Below, in pieces: positions 35,665 to 44,713 of a stretch of 64,000 bases of DNA. Source of the stretch: Roseiarcus sp963770035. Lineage in GTDB: Bacteria; Pseudomonadota; Alphaproteobacteria; Rhizobiales; Beijerinckiaceae. A program made the translations under genes and the position numbers. Where the stretch lies: assembly GCA_963770035.1 (NCBI GenBank), contig CAVYON010000071.1:178912-242911 (forward strand), given 5' to 3'. Under the pieces are notes generated by a model. It saw nothing but the letters and a program-made list of their open reading frames with translations. It was not told where the DNA came from and searched no databases. Within the stretch, counting starts at the first letter, position 1. Each line of letters begins with the position of its first letter.

Positions 35665-35706
35665 GGGCCGTCGCCCCGACCGGTTTGGAACATGGAGGGA
35701 ACGCGC

Positions 35707-38115
35707 ATGCCGAAGGTCCTATCCGACAAGGAACTGACTCTGATCGACGCCTACTGGCGCGCCGCGAACTACCTGTCCGTTGGCCAGATCTACCTGTTCG
35801 ACAACCCGCTCCTGAAGACGCCTCTCTCGCGGCAGCACATCAAGCCGCGCCTGCTCGGACATTGGGGCACGACGCCAGGGCTCAACTTTATCTACGCCCA
35901 TCTCAACCGGCTGATCAAGAAGCACGACCTTGACATGATCTATGTCACCGGCCCGGGTCATGGCGGCCCAGCGCTGGTCGCCAACGCCTATCTCGAGGGA
36001 ACCTACAGCGAGGTCTACCCGAACGTGTCGCAAGACGAGGAGGGGATGAAGCGGCTCTTCACCCAGTTCTCGTTTCCCGGCGGAATCCCGAGCCATGTTG
36101 CGCCCGAGACGCCCGGCTCGATCCATGAGGGCGGCGAGCTCGGCTACGCGATGTCGCACGCCCACGGCGCGGCCTTCGACAACCCGAACCTCATCGTCGC
36201 CTGCGTGGTCGGCGACGGCGAGGCCGAGACGGGCCCGATGGCGACGAGCTGGCACTCCAACAAGTTCCTCAACCCGGTCGGCGATGGCGCGGTGCTGCCG
36301 ATCCTGCACCTCAACGGCTACAAGATCGCCAACCCCACCGTGCTCGCGCGCATCCCGCACGACGAACTCGAAGCCCTTTTCCGCGGCTACGGCTATGTCC
36401 CGCATTTCGTCGAGGGCGACGACCCGAAGGCGATGCACGAGCTCATGGCGGAGACGCTCGGCAAGGTCGTGGACGACATCCGCAGCATCCAGAGCGAGGC
36501 GCGGACGAACGGGTTCAAACAGCGGCCCAAGTGGCCGATGATCGTCATGCGCACGCCGAAGGGCTGGACCTGCCCGAAGGAAATCGACGGCAAGCGCGAG
36601 GAGGGCTACTGGCGCGCCCATCAGGTGCCGATGAGCGACATGGACAACCCTGAACACGTCCGCATCCTTCAGGGGTGGATGGAAAGCTACCGCCCGCGCG
36701 AGCTGTTCGACGCGCACGGCAGCTTGATTCCGGAGCTCAAAGAGCTCTCGCCGACGGGGACGCGCCGCATGAGCGCCAACCCGCATACCAACGGCGGCGC
36801 GGTGATGCGCGAACTGAGGCTGCCGGATTTCCGCGACTATGCGATCAAGGTCCCGTCTCCCGGCGCCGCCGTCGCCGAGGCGACCCGGGTCATGGGCACG
36901 TATCTGCGCGACGTGATGAAGCTCAATCTGGAGGCGCGCAACTTCCGCCTGTTCAGCCCGGACGAGAACAACTCCAACCGCTGGCAGGACGTGATGGAGG
37001 TCACCAACCGCGCCTGGGTCGCCGAGACGCTGGACTACGACGATCATCTCGCGCACGACGGCCGGGTGATGGAGATGCTGTCGGAGCACCAGTGCCAGGG
37101 CTGGCTCGAGGGCTATCTCCTGACCGGCCGGCATGGCTTCTTCTCGTGCTACGAGGCCTTCATCCACATCATCGACTCCATGTTCAACCAGCACGCCAAA
37201 TGGCTCAAGGTGTGCAACGAGATCGAGTGGCGCCGCCCGATCTCCTCGCTCAACTATCTGCTGTCGAGCCTCGTCTGGCGCCAGGACCACAACGGCTTCT
37301 CCCATCAGGATCCGGGCTTCATCGATCACGTCATCAACAAGAAGGCCGAAGTCGTGCGGGTCTATCTGCCGCCGGACGCGAACACCCTCTTGTCGGTCAC
37401 CGACCATTGCCTGAAAAGCCGCAACTACGTGAACGTCGTCGTCGCCGGCAAGCAGCCTTCGGCGCAGTGGCTGACGATGGACCAGGCGATCAAGCACTGC
37501 ACGTCGGGCCTGGGGATATGGGAGTGGGCGAGCAACGACAAGGGCGGGGAGCCCGACGTCGTCATGGCCTGCTGCGGCGACGTGCCGACGATCGAGACGT
37601 TGGCGGCCGTCGAAATTCTCCGCCAGCATGCGCCCGAACTCAAGATCCGCGTGGTCAACGTGGTCGACCTGATGCGGCTTCAGCCGCCGGCCGAGCATCC
37701 GCATGGGCTCAGCGACTGGGACTTCGACGCGCTGTTCACGGCGAACAAACCGATCATCTTCGCCTTCCACGGCTATCCGTGGCTCATCCACCGCCTCACC
37801 TACCGTCGTCACGGTCACGACAACCTCCACGTGCGCGGCTACAAGGAGGAGGGGACGACGACGACGCCGTTCGACATGTGCGTGCTGAACGACATCGACC
37901 GGTTCCACCTTGTCAACGACGTGATCGACCGCGTGCCGGGCCTCGCCCAGAGCGCCGCCTACGCCAAGCAGGCGATCCGCGACAAGCTGATCGAGCACAA
38001 GGAATACGTGCGGCGCTACGGCGACGACATGCCGGAGATCAAGGATTGGACCTGGGGCGGCGCCAACGCCGCCGTCACGGAGGGCGCCGCATCGACCGGC
38101 GGCGACAACGCGTAG
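35707..38115 (+). CDS. xfp: phosphoketolase (xylulose 5-phosphate/fructose 6-phosphate)
   Basis: This 802-residue thiamine-diphosphate enzyme cleaves xylulose 5-phosphate or fructose 6-phosphate with phosphate to acetyl phosphate plus a triose or tetrose phosphate. The second ATG (35707) is chosen because GGAGGG sits just before it; the first, at 35692, would overlap that site. 'YWRAANYLSVGQIYLFDN', 'LLGHWGTTPGLNFIYAHLNR', 'VTGPGHGGPALVANAYLEG', 'FPGGIPSHVAPETPGSIHEG', 'ELGYAMSHAHGAA' and 'VGDGEAETGPMATSWHSNKF' are all canonical. It is followed by a hairpin and glycogen phosphorylase, a pairing that links glycogen breakdown to acetyl phosphate. Confidence 0.96.
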   Translation: MPKVLSDKELTLIDAYWRAANYLSVGQIYLFDNPLLKTPLSRQHIKPRLLGHWGTTPGLNFIYAHLNRLIKKHDLDMIYVTGPGHGGPALVANAYLEGTYSEVYPNVSQDEEGMKRLFTQFSFPGGIPSHVAPETPGSIHEGGELGYAMSHAHGAAFDNPNLIVACVVGDGEAETGPMATSWHSNKFLNPVGDGAVLPILHLNGYKIANPTVLARIPHDELEALFRGYGYVPHFVEGDDPKAMHELMAETLGKVVDDIRSIQSEARTNGFKQRPKWPMIVMRTPKGWTCPKEIDGKREEGYWRAHQVPMSDMDNPEHVRILQGWMESYRPRELFDAHGSLIPELKELSPTGTRRMSANPHTNGGAVMRELRLPDFRDYAIKVPSPGAAVAEATRVMGTYLRDVMKLNLEARNFRLFSPDENNSNRWQDVMEVTNRAWVAETLDYDDHLAHDGRVMEMLSEHQCQGWLEGYLLTGRHGFFSCYEAFIHIIDSMFNQHAKWLKVCNEIEWRRPISSLNYLLSSLVWRQDHNGFSHQDPGFIDHVINKKAEVVRVYLPPDANTLLSVTDHCLKSRNYVNVVVAGKQPSAQWLTMDQAIKHCTSGLGIWEWASNDKGGEPDVVMACCGDVPTIETLAAVEILRQHAPELKIRVVNVVDLMRLQPPAEHPHGLSDWDFDALFTANKPIIFAFHGYPWLIHRLTYRRHGHDNLHVRGYKEEGTTTTPFDMCVLNDIDRFHLVNDVIDRVPGLAQSAAYAKQAIRDKLIEHKEYVRRYGDDMPEIKDWTWGGANAAVTEGAASTGGDNA

Positions 38116-38125
38116 GAGAAACCGG

Positions 38126-38160
38126 GGCCTCGCCGAGCGCTCACCGCGCCCGGCGAGGCC
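38126..38160 (+). terminator. hairpin between xfp and glgP
   Basis: GGCCTCGCCG and CGGCGAGGCC form a perfect 10-bp stem around a 15-base loop, 10 bases after the xfp stop. TCTCG follows rather than a T-run, so read-through into glgP is likely and the hairpin may tune the ratio of the two products. Confidence 0.55.
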
Positions 38161-38207
38161 TCTCGAAACAACTCATAACCATTTCACCCGTCAGGGAGTG
38201 CGAACCG

Positions 38208-40718
38208 ATGGCGCAGGAAAACGCAACGAACGACGGGCTGAAGCGACAGGCGAGGGACGGCGCCTCGATTCTCAAGAGCTACGGTTCCGGCGCGATGCGC
38301 TTCGCCGGCGCGCCGGACGCCCTCTACGAGCGGCACCTGAAGTTCGACAACGTCGTCGAGCCCGACTCGTCCGACCCGCGCGAGCGCTACGAGGCCGCCG
38401 CCCGCGCGGTGCGGGACATTATCGCGGACCGCTGGCTGCGCACCGACGAGACCTACGCGCGCGAGAACCCGAAGCGGGTCTACTACGTCTCGATCGAGTT
38501 TCTGATTGGCCGCTCGCTCGGCAACAACGTGATGAATCTCATGCTCGATCCCGTGGTCGAGCTGACGTTCGACGAACATGGCCACCAGTGGGCGGAGATC
38601 CTTCACGAGGAGCCCGACGCGGGCCTGGGCAACGGCGGCCTCGGGCGTCTCGCGGCCTGCTTCCTCGACTCGATGGCGACGCTGCAATTGCCGGCGATGG
38701 GTTACGGACTGCGCTACGAGCACGGCATTTTCCGGCAGAAGATCCGCAACGGCTGGCAGGAGGAGCGCCCCGACAATTGGCTGCGCCATCCCGATCCCTG
38801 GGAAGTGGTGCGCCCCAGCGAGAGCGTCGAGGTGACCTTCGCCTGCTCGTTCGAAGTGCGTGGCGGGATGCTGCACATGATCCCCAACAATCCTTCGACC
38901 CTGATCGGCATCCCTTACGACCGGCCGGTCATCGGCTACGGCGGCAAGACGGTCAACACGTTGCGACTGTGGAGCGCAACCGCTGCCCACGCCTTCGATT
39001 TTCAGCGCTTCAGCGGCGGCGACTTCGTCGCCTCGATCGCCGAGGCGCTCAACGCGGAATCGCTGACGCGCGTTCTTTACCCGGACGATCATACGGTTCA
39101 GGGCAGGGGACTGCGGCTGATGCAGGAATACTTCCTCGTCGCCTGCTCGCTCGGCGATATCGTTCGCCGCTTTCGGGAGTCGAATTCGGATTGGCGGACG
39201 CTGCCCGACAAGGCCGCGATCCAGATGAACGATACGCATCCGACCCTGGCCGTGCCGGAGCTGATGCGCATTCTGCTGGACGAGGCGCGTCTCGACTGGG
39301 ACGAGGCGTGGGACGTCACCCGCCGGACGCTCGGCTACACCAACCACACCCTGCTTCCCGAGGCGCTCGAGCGCTGGCCGGTCGATTGGCTTCAGCACAT
39401 CATTCCGCGCCATCTCGAGATCATCTACGAGATCAACAGTCGCCTGCTCGAAGACATTCGCACCCGCTTCCCTGACGACCTCGGCCGCGTCGCGCGGACG
39501 AGCATCATCGAGGAAGGTCAGCCCAAGCAGGTCCGCATGGCGAATCTGGCGATCGTCGGCTCGCACAGCACCAATGGCGTGGCCGCGATCCACTCCCAAC
39601 TCCTGCGTACGACGACGGTCCGGGACCTTGCCGAGGCGTTTCCCGAGCGTTTCAACAACAAGACCAACGGCGTCACGCCAAGACGTTGGCTCCGCCTCGC
39701 CAATCCGTGGCTCGCGCAGGCGATCTCGGCCGCGATCGGCGAGGGCTGGATCACGGACCTCGCCGAGCTGAAGACGCTCAAGCCCTTGGCGGAAGACTCT
39801 GCGTTCCGGGCTGACGTTCTCAAGGCGCAACGCGAGTGCAAGGCCAGGTTCGCCGACTGGGTCAAGCGACATACCGACGTCGTGGTCGATCCGGACACGA
39901 TCTTCGACTGCCAGATCAAGCGCATCCACGAGTACAAACGGCAACTGCTCAACGCTTTGAGGATCGTCGTTCTCTACGAGCGATTGCGCGAGAACCCGAA
40001 GCTCGACATGCCCCCGCGCACCTTCTTCTTCGCCGGCAAGGCGGCGCCCGCCTATTATCTGGCGAAACTCATCATCAAGTTCATCAACAATCTGGCTCAG
40101 ACCCTCGACGCCGATCCGTCGGTCGGCGGCAGGCTCAAGGTGGTGTTCCTGCCGGAATACAACGTCACGCTCGCCGAGCGCTGCATTCCGGCCGCCGACG
40201 TCTCAAACCAGATTTCGACGGCGGGGTACGAGGCCAGCGGCACCAGCAACATGAAGTTCATGATGAACGGCGCGCTGACTCTCGGGACGCGTGACGGCGC
40301 CACGATCGAGATGGCGGAGGAGGCGGGGGAAGAGAATTTCTTCCTGTTCGGCCTGACGGCCGCCGAAGTCGCGAGCAGCCGCCCGTGGTACAGCCCATAC
40401 TGGCACTACCAGAACGAGCTGGAAACGCGCAAAGCGCTCGATCTGATCTTCTCCAATCATTTCAGCCGCGAGGAGCCGGGCGTCTTCGAGCCGCTGCGCG
40501 CCGCGCTGCTGACCCACGGCGACCCGTTCATGCACCTGGCCGACTTGACCTCCTACCTGCATGCCGACGGCGCGCTCTGCGAGGACTACCGTCAGCCCCA
40601 CGACTGGGCGCGCAAGGTGGTTCACAACATCGCCGCGTCCGGCAAATTCTCCAGCGACCGCACGATCCACCAGTACGCGACCGAGATCTGGGACGCGAAG
40701 CCCTGTCCGGTGCTTTAG
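38208..40718 (+). CDS. glgP: glycogen/starch phosphorylase (GT35)
   Basis: This 836-residue PLP enzyme releases glucose 1-phosphate from glycogen. 'RVYYVSIEFLIGRSLGNNVM', 'GLGNGGLGRLAACFLDSMAT', 'GYGLRYEHGIFRQKI', 'NDTHPTLAVPELMRILLDE', 'FNNKTNGVTPRRWL', 'IKRIHEYKRQLLNAL' and the PLP-lysine segment 'EASGTSNMKFMMNGALTLGT' are all in place. ATG at 38208 follows CAGGGAG. The frame is clean over the whole length. It is the second gene after xfp. A second, unrelated-subfamily phosphorylase lies at 56155-58720. Confidence 0.96.
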   Translation: MAQENATNDGLKRQARDGASILKSYGSGAMRFAGAPDALYERHLKFDNVVEPDSSDPRERYEAAARAVRDIIADRWLRTDETYARENPKRVYYVSIEFLIGRSLGNNVMNLMLDPVVELTFDEHGHQWAEILHEEPDAGLGNGGLGRLAACFLDSMATLQLPAMGYGLRYEHGIFRQKIRNGWQEERPDNWLRHPDPWEVVRPSESVEVTFACSFEVRGGMLHMIPNNPSTLIGIPYDRPVIGYGGKTVNTLRLWSATAAHAFDFQRFSGGDFVASIAEALNAESLTRVLYPDDHTVQGRGLRLMQEYFLVACSLGDIVRRFRESNSDWRTLPDKAAIQMNDTHPTLAVPELMRILLDEARLDWDEAWDVTRRTLGYTNHTLLPEALERWPVDWLQHIIPRHLEIIYEINSRLLEDIRTRFPDDLGRVARTSIIEEGQPKQVRMANLAIVGSHSTNGVAAIHSQLLRTTTVRDLAEAFPERFNNKTNGVTPRRWLRLANPWLAQAISAAIGEGWITDLAELKTLKPLAEDSAFRADVLKAQRECKARFADWVKRHTDVVVDPDTIFDCQIKRIHEYKRQLLNALRIVVLYERLRENPKLDMPPRTFFFAGKAAPAYYLAKLIIKFINNLAQTLDADPSVGGRLKVVFLPEYNVTLAERCIPAADVSNQISTAGYEASGTSNMKFMMNGALTLGTRDGATIEMAEEAGEENFFLFGLTAAEVASSRPWYSPYWHYQNELETRKALDLIFSNHFSREEPGVFEPLRAALLTHGDPFMHLADLTSYLHADGALCEDYRQPHDWARKVVHNIAASGKFSSDRTIHQYATEIWDAKPCPVL

Positions 40719-40939
40719 GCGCGAGCCGGATTTGGCCGCGTCATCTCTTCGGCGAGCGTTGCCCGGACCACGCTCGTCCCAACGTCGGCGTCAAGCCGAC
40801 GTGGCGCCGGCGCCAAGTCCATGCCAACTTTTTGCAAGAGCGGTCCATTGCCGTTTTGCGTGTTTTCAGTGACTTGCGGCCAACGCAATAGCGCTTTCAC
40901 GGACTTTGCACTTTGCTCTGGGCGTCGATCCGTTGGTCG
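40719..40939. other. intergenic, convergent gene ends
   Basis: Between glgP and the leftward HTH gene, only the hairpin at 40782-40802 stands out. Confidence 0.5.
40782..40802. terminator. hairpin after glgP
   Basis: ACGTCGGC, GTCAA, GCCGACGT form a perfect 8-bp stem 63 bases after glgP. There is no T-run on either strand. Confidence 0.45.
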
Positions 40940-41494
40940 TCATCCCCAGCGCAGCGCTGCGACCCAGGCGTCCGCCGAGGACGCTGCCTTCTCCTCGGGC
41001 GCTGCATCCCCCCGGATCATGGTCCCGGGATCGGTCGCGACGATGGTCTCAGGCGCGTCGACGACCGGCCGTTCCGCGCCGCCGGCCGCTCCCCGCGCCG
41101 CGCCCTTGCGGCCCGGCCGGGGCTTGGGCCGGGGAATGAGATCGGCGAGCAGGGGCGTGTCATCAAAGACATTCGGCGCGCAGTAGCGGTCGATCCGGTC
41201 CACGAGTTGCAGAAGCAGCGGAATGGCCTTCGCATCGCCTTCCGCGACACCCCGCGTGGCGAGACGCAACGCCGGCTCGAGGCGGGCGAACTGCATTTTC
41301 CGGTGATCGGGCGGGTTCCCTCCGCGCGCCATGGCGGCGTGGATAATCTGCCTCAGCCGCTCGCGCGACACGCCCTCCTCGGCGGCAATGTCCTTCATGC
41401 TCATGCCCTCCTGCAGACGGGCGAAGATGCGCTGCAGGCGCAAAGCCCGCGCCGCGGGCGAGAGCGGCGCACGGGTGGAGCATTGCTTATCCAT
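40940..41494 (-). CDS. sigma-like helix-turn-helix protein with Arg/Ala-rich tail
   Basis: ATG at 41494 (MDKQCSTRAPLS) is preceded by GGAAAGG; a longer frame to 41518 lacks a site. Residues 15-55 ('ARALRLQRIFARLQEGMSMK', 'DIAAEEGVSRERLRQIIHAA') look like a region-4-type HTH. A helical part, 'RLEPALRLATRGVAEGDAKA' and 'LLLQLVDRIDRYC', follows, then a low-complexity Pro/Arg/Ala tail. The 184-residue product is the intact relative of the decayed gene at 220-1193. Such proteins recur in several copies in alphaproteobacterial genomes, often near mobile DNA. The DNA target and role are unknown. Confidence 0.65.
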   Translation of the reverse strand: MDKQCSTRAPLSPAARALRLQRIFARLQEGMSMKDIAAEEGVSRERLRQIIHAAMARGGNPPDHRKMQFARLEPALRLATRGVAEGDAKAIPLLLQLVDRIDRYCAPNVFDDTPLLADLIPRPKPRPGRKGAARGAAGGAERPVVDAPETIVATDPGTMIRGDAAPEEKAASSADAWVAALRWG

Positions 41495-42195
41495 GTTGAG
41501 TGGCCTTTCCGGTCGCAAACCATCGTGTGGCTTAGAACGAAGGTAAAACAGATTGCGCTTGCCGGCCAGAAATTGTCGCCGGATATCCGGAGATGGTTAA
41601 ACGTGGGCGCTTGAAGCGCCGTCGTTAGCCGCGCCGGCGGCGACCGCGGCGACAAATGGCGCCCCGGCGTACGGACGCATTTATCCAGGTCGAAGCGCCA
41701 AGCCGGAGGTGAGCGACGCAGGGGCCGGCAAAGCGTCGTCGCAACCGCCGCACGCCCTCGCCGTCGCCTCGACGCCGCAGCCGCAAGCGCCTTTCGAGCG
41801 CGGAAGAGGGAATTATCTTTCTTCGAACAGGGCAAATTTTGAACGGAACAGGGCAAATCAGGGCCCGAACAGGGACGTTCGGCGTACGCGTCCGGCAAAG
41901 CCCGAGTTCCGCGCCGAGCGGGACTCATATCAATCGGTCGAAAAAAGGCCAGGCGCGTTGCGGTGATAGCGTATCGATGATCCGCCGCAGCTCCGTCCCG
42001 AGCGCCTCCCGGCCTTCGAGCCCATCGGGCTGCAAGCAAATCTTCCCGGAAGAGTAACCAAGTTTGCATGACTGCCGGGTTGCGCGGCCGGGATATGCAA
42101 AATGTTAAATCCATTCCGCCATTGTGCGGCTTGCTGCTGCGCTGCGCTTCATGAACGCGACGCAGTCCCTTTGCCGTAATCGGTCGGAGAGCGAG
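41495..42195. other. intergenic region with 21-bp tandem repeats
   Basis: No supported gene. Open frames on both strands (41401-42114 minus, 41709-41966 plus) are not protein-like apart from the heptad repeat described separately. The leader of the GGDEF gene lies at the right end. Confidence 0.4.
41825..41879. repeat. three tandem 21-bp repeats
   Basis: GAACAGGGCAAAT occurs at 41825 and 41846, and a variant GAACAGGGACGT at 41867, exactly 21 bases apart. On the plus strand this is a seven-residue periodicity of the form N-R-A-N-x-x-x. Confidence 0.65.
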
Positions 42196-43504
42196 ATGGG
42201 CGATAGCCTGAGGCGTATTGCGGCTCGCAAGGCAATTGACCTTGCGACGGAGCCGGCGGTGGTCGATCTCATCGAACGGTTCCCTTTGCCGATTGCAATG
42301 CTCGATCGCTCAGGCGAAGCCGTGCTGCTCAATGGACCGTTCAATCGGAAATATCAGGAGGTCATCCTGCATTCTCCGCCAATCCGGGAGGCGATGCACG
42401 ACGGCCAAGCAGGCTGGAAAGCGCTTAGAATTCCCAGTAAGGGCAGTGAGACGGCGGCCTGCCGGGTGCAGACCGTCGATCTGCCCACCGGATCGATGCT
42501 GATCCTCGACGACACGACCGACGACGGCGTGCTTCGCCAGCTCGATCAGCTCCAGACGCAGGTTTCAGCGCTGCAGCGATTGTGCTCCACAGACGCATTG
42601 ACCGGCGCGTGGAACCGAAGCCATTTCGAGCGCGCCGTGACCGCTGAGCTCGAACGAAGCGTCTGCCACCGGCAGCCCGTTTCCCTTCTGCTCATCGACA
42701 TCGATCACTTCAAGCGTGTCAACGACACATACGGACACCAGTCCGGCGACTTGGTGCTTCGCGAGCTCGTCTCCCTGACCAAAAAGACCATCCGTTCGAC
42801 GGATACACTGTTCCGTTGGGGCGGGGAAGAATTCGTCGTGTTTGCGGCCTCGACGGGATATCGCGGCGCCGCTAGGCTCGCAGAAAAGATCAGGCGCGAA
42901 GTCGAGACGCACCGCTTCCATAGGGTTGGTTCGGTGACCGTCAGTCTCGGAGTCGCTGAGCACCTCGCGCCCGAAATCGGCGGACACCTGGTTCCGACAA
43001 CTCGATTGCGCGCTCTACCGGGCCAAAGGGGCCGGTCGCAATCGGGTCTGGGTTGAACGGTATGGCAGTTCCAATTCCTGGGCGACGGGGCGCGGCGCGT
43101 CCGTCGTTCGTCTGGTGTGGCAGGAGGCGTATGAGTGCGGCGAGCCGATCATCAACTCGCAGCACCGCGAATTGTTCGCGCTCGCCAACGCCGCTTTCGA
43201 CGCGTCTTTCAATGGTGCGGCGATGTGCGAGGAGCTCGAAGAGGTCATCGACAAACTGCTGGCGCATATCGCGCAACATTTCGACTATGAGGAAAAGGCG
43301 CTCGAAGCGCGCCATTATCACGACCTGGCCCGGCATAAGGCGGCTCACGCCAACCTGCTCAAGCTAGCGGATAAATTGCGCACTGCGGTCGCCGCCGGCC
43401 GGACCACGACCGGAGAGCTTGTCGATTTCCTCGCCGGCAAGGTCGTCGCGCAGCACCTGTTCGCCGCGGACGTAAAGTTCTTTCCGCTGTTTTCGGATCC
43501 GTGA
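42196..43504 (+). CDS. diguanylate cyclase fused to hemerythrin (frameshifted near 42987)
   Basis: From ATG 42196 (MGDSLRRIAARKA) a PAS-like region covers about residues 15-120. A GGDEF domain follows: 'LTGAWNRSHFERAV', 'LLIDIDHFKRVNDTYGHQSG', the inhibitory I-site R-S-T-D and active 'RWGGEEFVVF'. Near 42987 GAAATCGG holds one A too many; reading on without it gives 'LDCALYRAKGAGRNRVW' and then a bacteriohemerythrin domain with 'INSQHRELFALANAAFD', 'HIAQHFDYEEKALEAR', 'HDLARHKAAHANLL' and 'VAQHLFAADVKF', all seven di-iron ligands. The product would make cyclic di-GMP in response to oxygen or redox state. The joined length is about 435 residues. Likely a sequencing indel. Confidence 0.82.
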
Positions 43505-43522
43505 TGCTGAGCGGCGCCGCCT

Positions 43523-44450
43523 CTATTCCGCCGCCTCCCGGGTCTCCGGCGCCGGGGCCGCGGCCTTGGCGTGGGCGATGGCGCTGCCAACCGTCGCCAT
43601 GCCCGAAACGCCGCCGAGTTGCATCGTCTCGACCGCGGTCGAGGGCACGATGACGATCGTGGAATTGCTGCGCTTCAGGCCCTCGTACAGCATGTTCATC
43701 GCCCGCAGGTGGAAGGCGGTCGGATTGTCGGCGTAGGTTTTGGCGGCCTCGCCGAATTTCTCCGCCACCTGGCGCTCGGAATCGCCGAGGATGACGCGCG
43801 CCTGCCGCTCGCGCTCGGCCTGCGCCTGCATCGACATCGCGTCTTGCAGCGCCGCTGGGATCAGCACGTCCTTGACCTCGACCGAACCGACGCTGACGCC
43901 CCATGGCTCGGTGCGGGCGTCGATGATGCGCTGCAGCTCTGTCCCGAGTTTCTCGCGCCCTTCCAACATGTCCGCGAGCACCGTCTTGCCGATCACGTCG
44001 CGCAGCGCGGTCTGCGCCGCCCAGTTGATCGCCGCGGAATAGTCGGCGACGTCGAGCGCAGCCTTCTTCGGATCGACCACCCGCCAGAACAGCACTGCGT
44101 CGACGTCGACCGGCACGGTGTCGCGGGTCAGCGTCTTTTCCGCGCGGAAGGCGCTGGCGATGACACGCAGGTCGAGCCGGTAGGCGACCGTCTCGATGAT
44201 CGGGATCATGAAAAATAGCCCGGGCCCGGCGAGCCTGTCGAACCGGCCGAGCCTGAGCACGATCGCCCGCTCCCACTGGTTGGCGATTCGGATCGCGCCG
44301 GCGACGACGCCCGCGACGATGAAGCTCACAACCGCGATCGCGGCGCTCGTCGACCACATCCCCGGCCGAACCGCTCGGGACTGCGGCCAGGACGCCAAGG
44401 CCGAACAGGACGGCGAACACCAGCCCCGGAAGCGCATTCTGCTGTGGCAT
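43523..44450 (-). CDS. slipin/stomatin-like SPFH membrane protein (frameshifted near 44370)
   Basis: ATG at 44450 gives 'MPQQNALPGLVFAVLFGLGV', a first membrane helix. After one surplus base in a G run near 44370 (GGGG for GGG) it reads 'MWSTSAAIAVVSFIVAGVVA' and then the SPFH/band-7 domain: 'NQWERAIVLRLGRFDRLAGP', 'RLDLRVIASAFRAEKTLTRD', 'ALRDVIGKTVLADMLEGREK', 'WGVSVGSVEVKDVLIPAALQ' and 'IVPSTAVETMQLGG'. Slipins assemble into rings at the inner membrane and are usually paired with an NfeD protease; none is adjacent here. It is tail to tail with the GGDEF-hemerythrin gene. Confidence 0.82.
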
Positions 44451-44555
44451 GGGAAACCTCTCAGTCCCCAGCTCGTCTCATCCATTTGGGGATTTTTTGC
44501 TCCTGCCGCCAGATGGCGCTGGGCTCCGGCGCGCACATTTGTCACGCGCAATTGC

Positions 44556-44590
44556 CGGTTGACTTGCCGAGGTCTTCCGCCCCAAGCGCC
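44556..44590. repeat. 35-bp direct repeat, left copy
   Basis: The segment starts CGGTTGACTTGCCGAGG and matches 47705-47739 at 32 of 35 positions in the same orientation. The two copies enclose the AT-rich LuxR/beta-propeller pair. Confidence 0.7.
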
Positions 44591-44713
44591 AGCGGCGCCG
44601 CCCGAACCTCAGTTTTTACGACTTTGCTCGCGCTGAGCCGATCTGAGAGGCATAGTTTGGCCTAATCAGGGGCGCTGCAGTGGTACGATCGCCTGTCCGG
44701 GAGGCAAGCCATC

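Noticed and set aside
35719..37998. A 759-codon minus-strand open frame over xfp
   Set aside because: Antisense shadow of a well-conserved gene; Val/Arg/Asp-rich nonsense composition.
36675..40718. A 1,347-codon open frame running through both xfp and glgP
   Set aside because: Over xfp it is a +1 shadow without stops, produced by high GC. Only the part from 38208 is a real gene (glgP).
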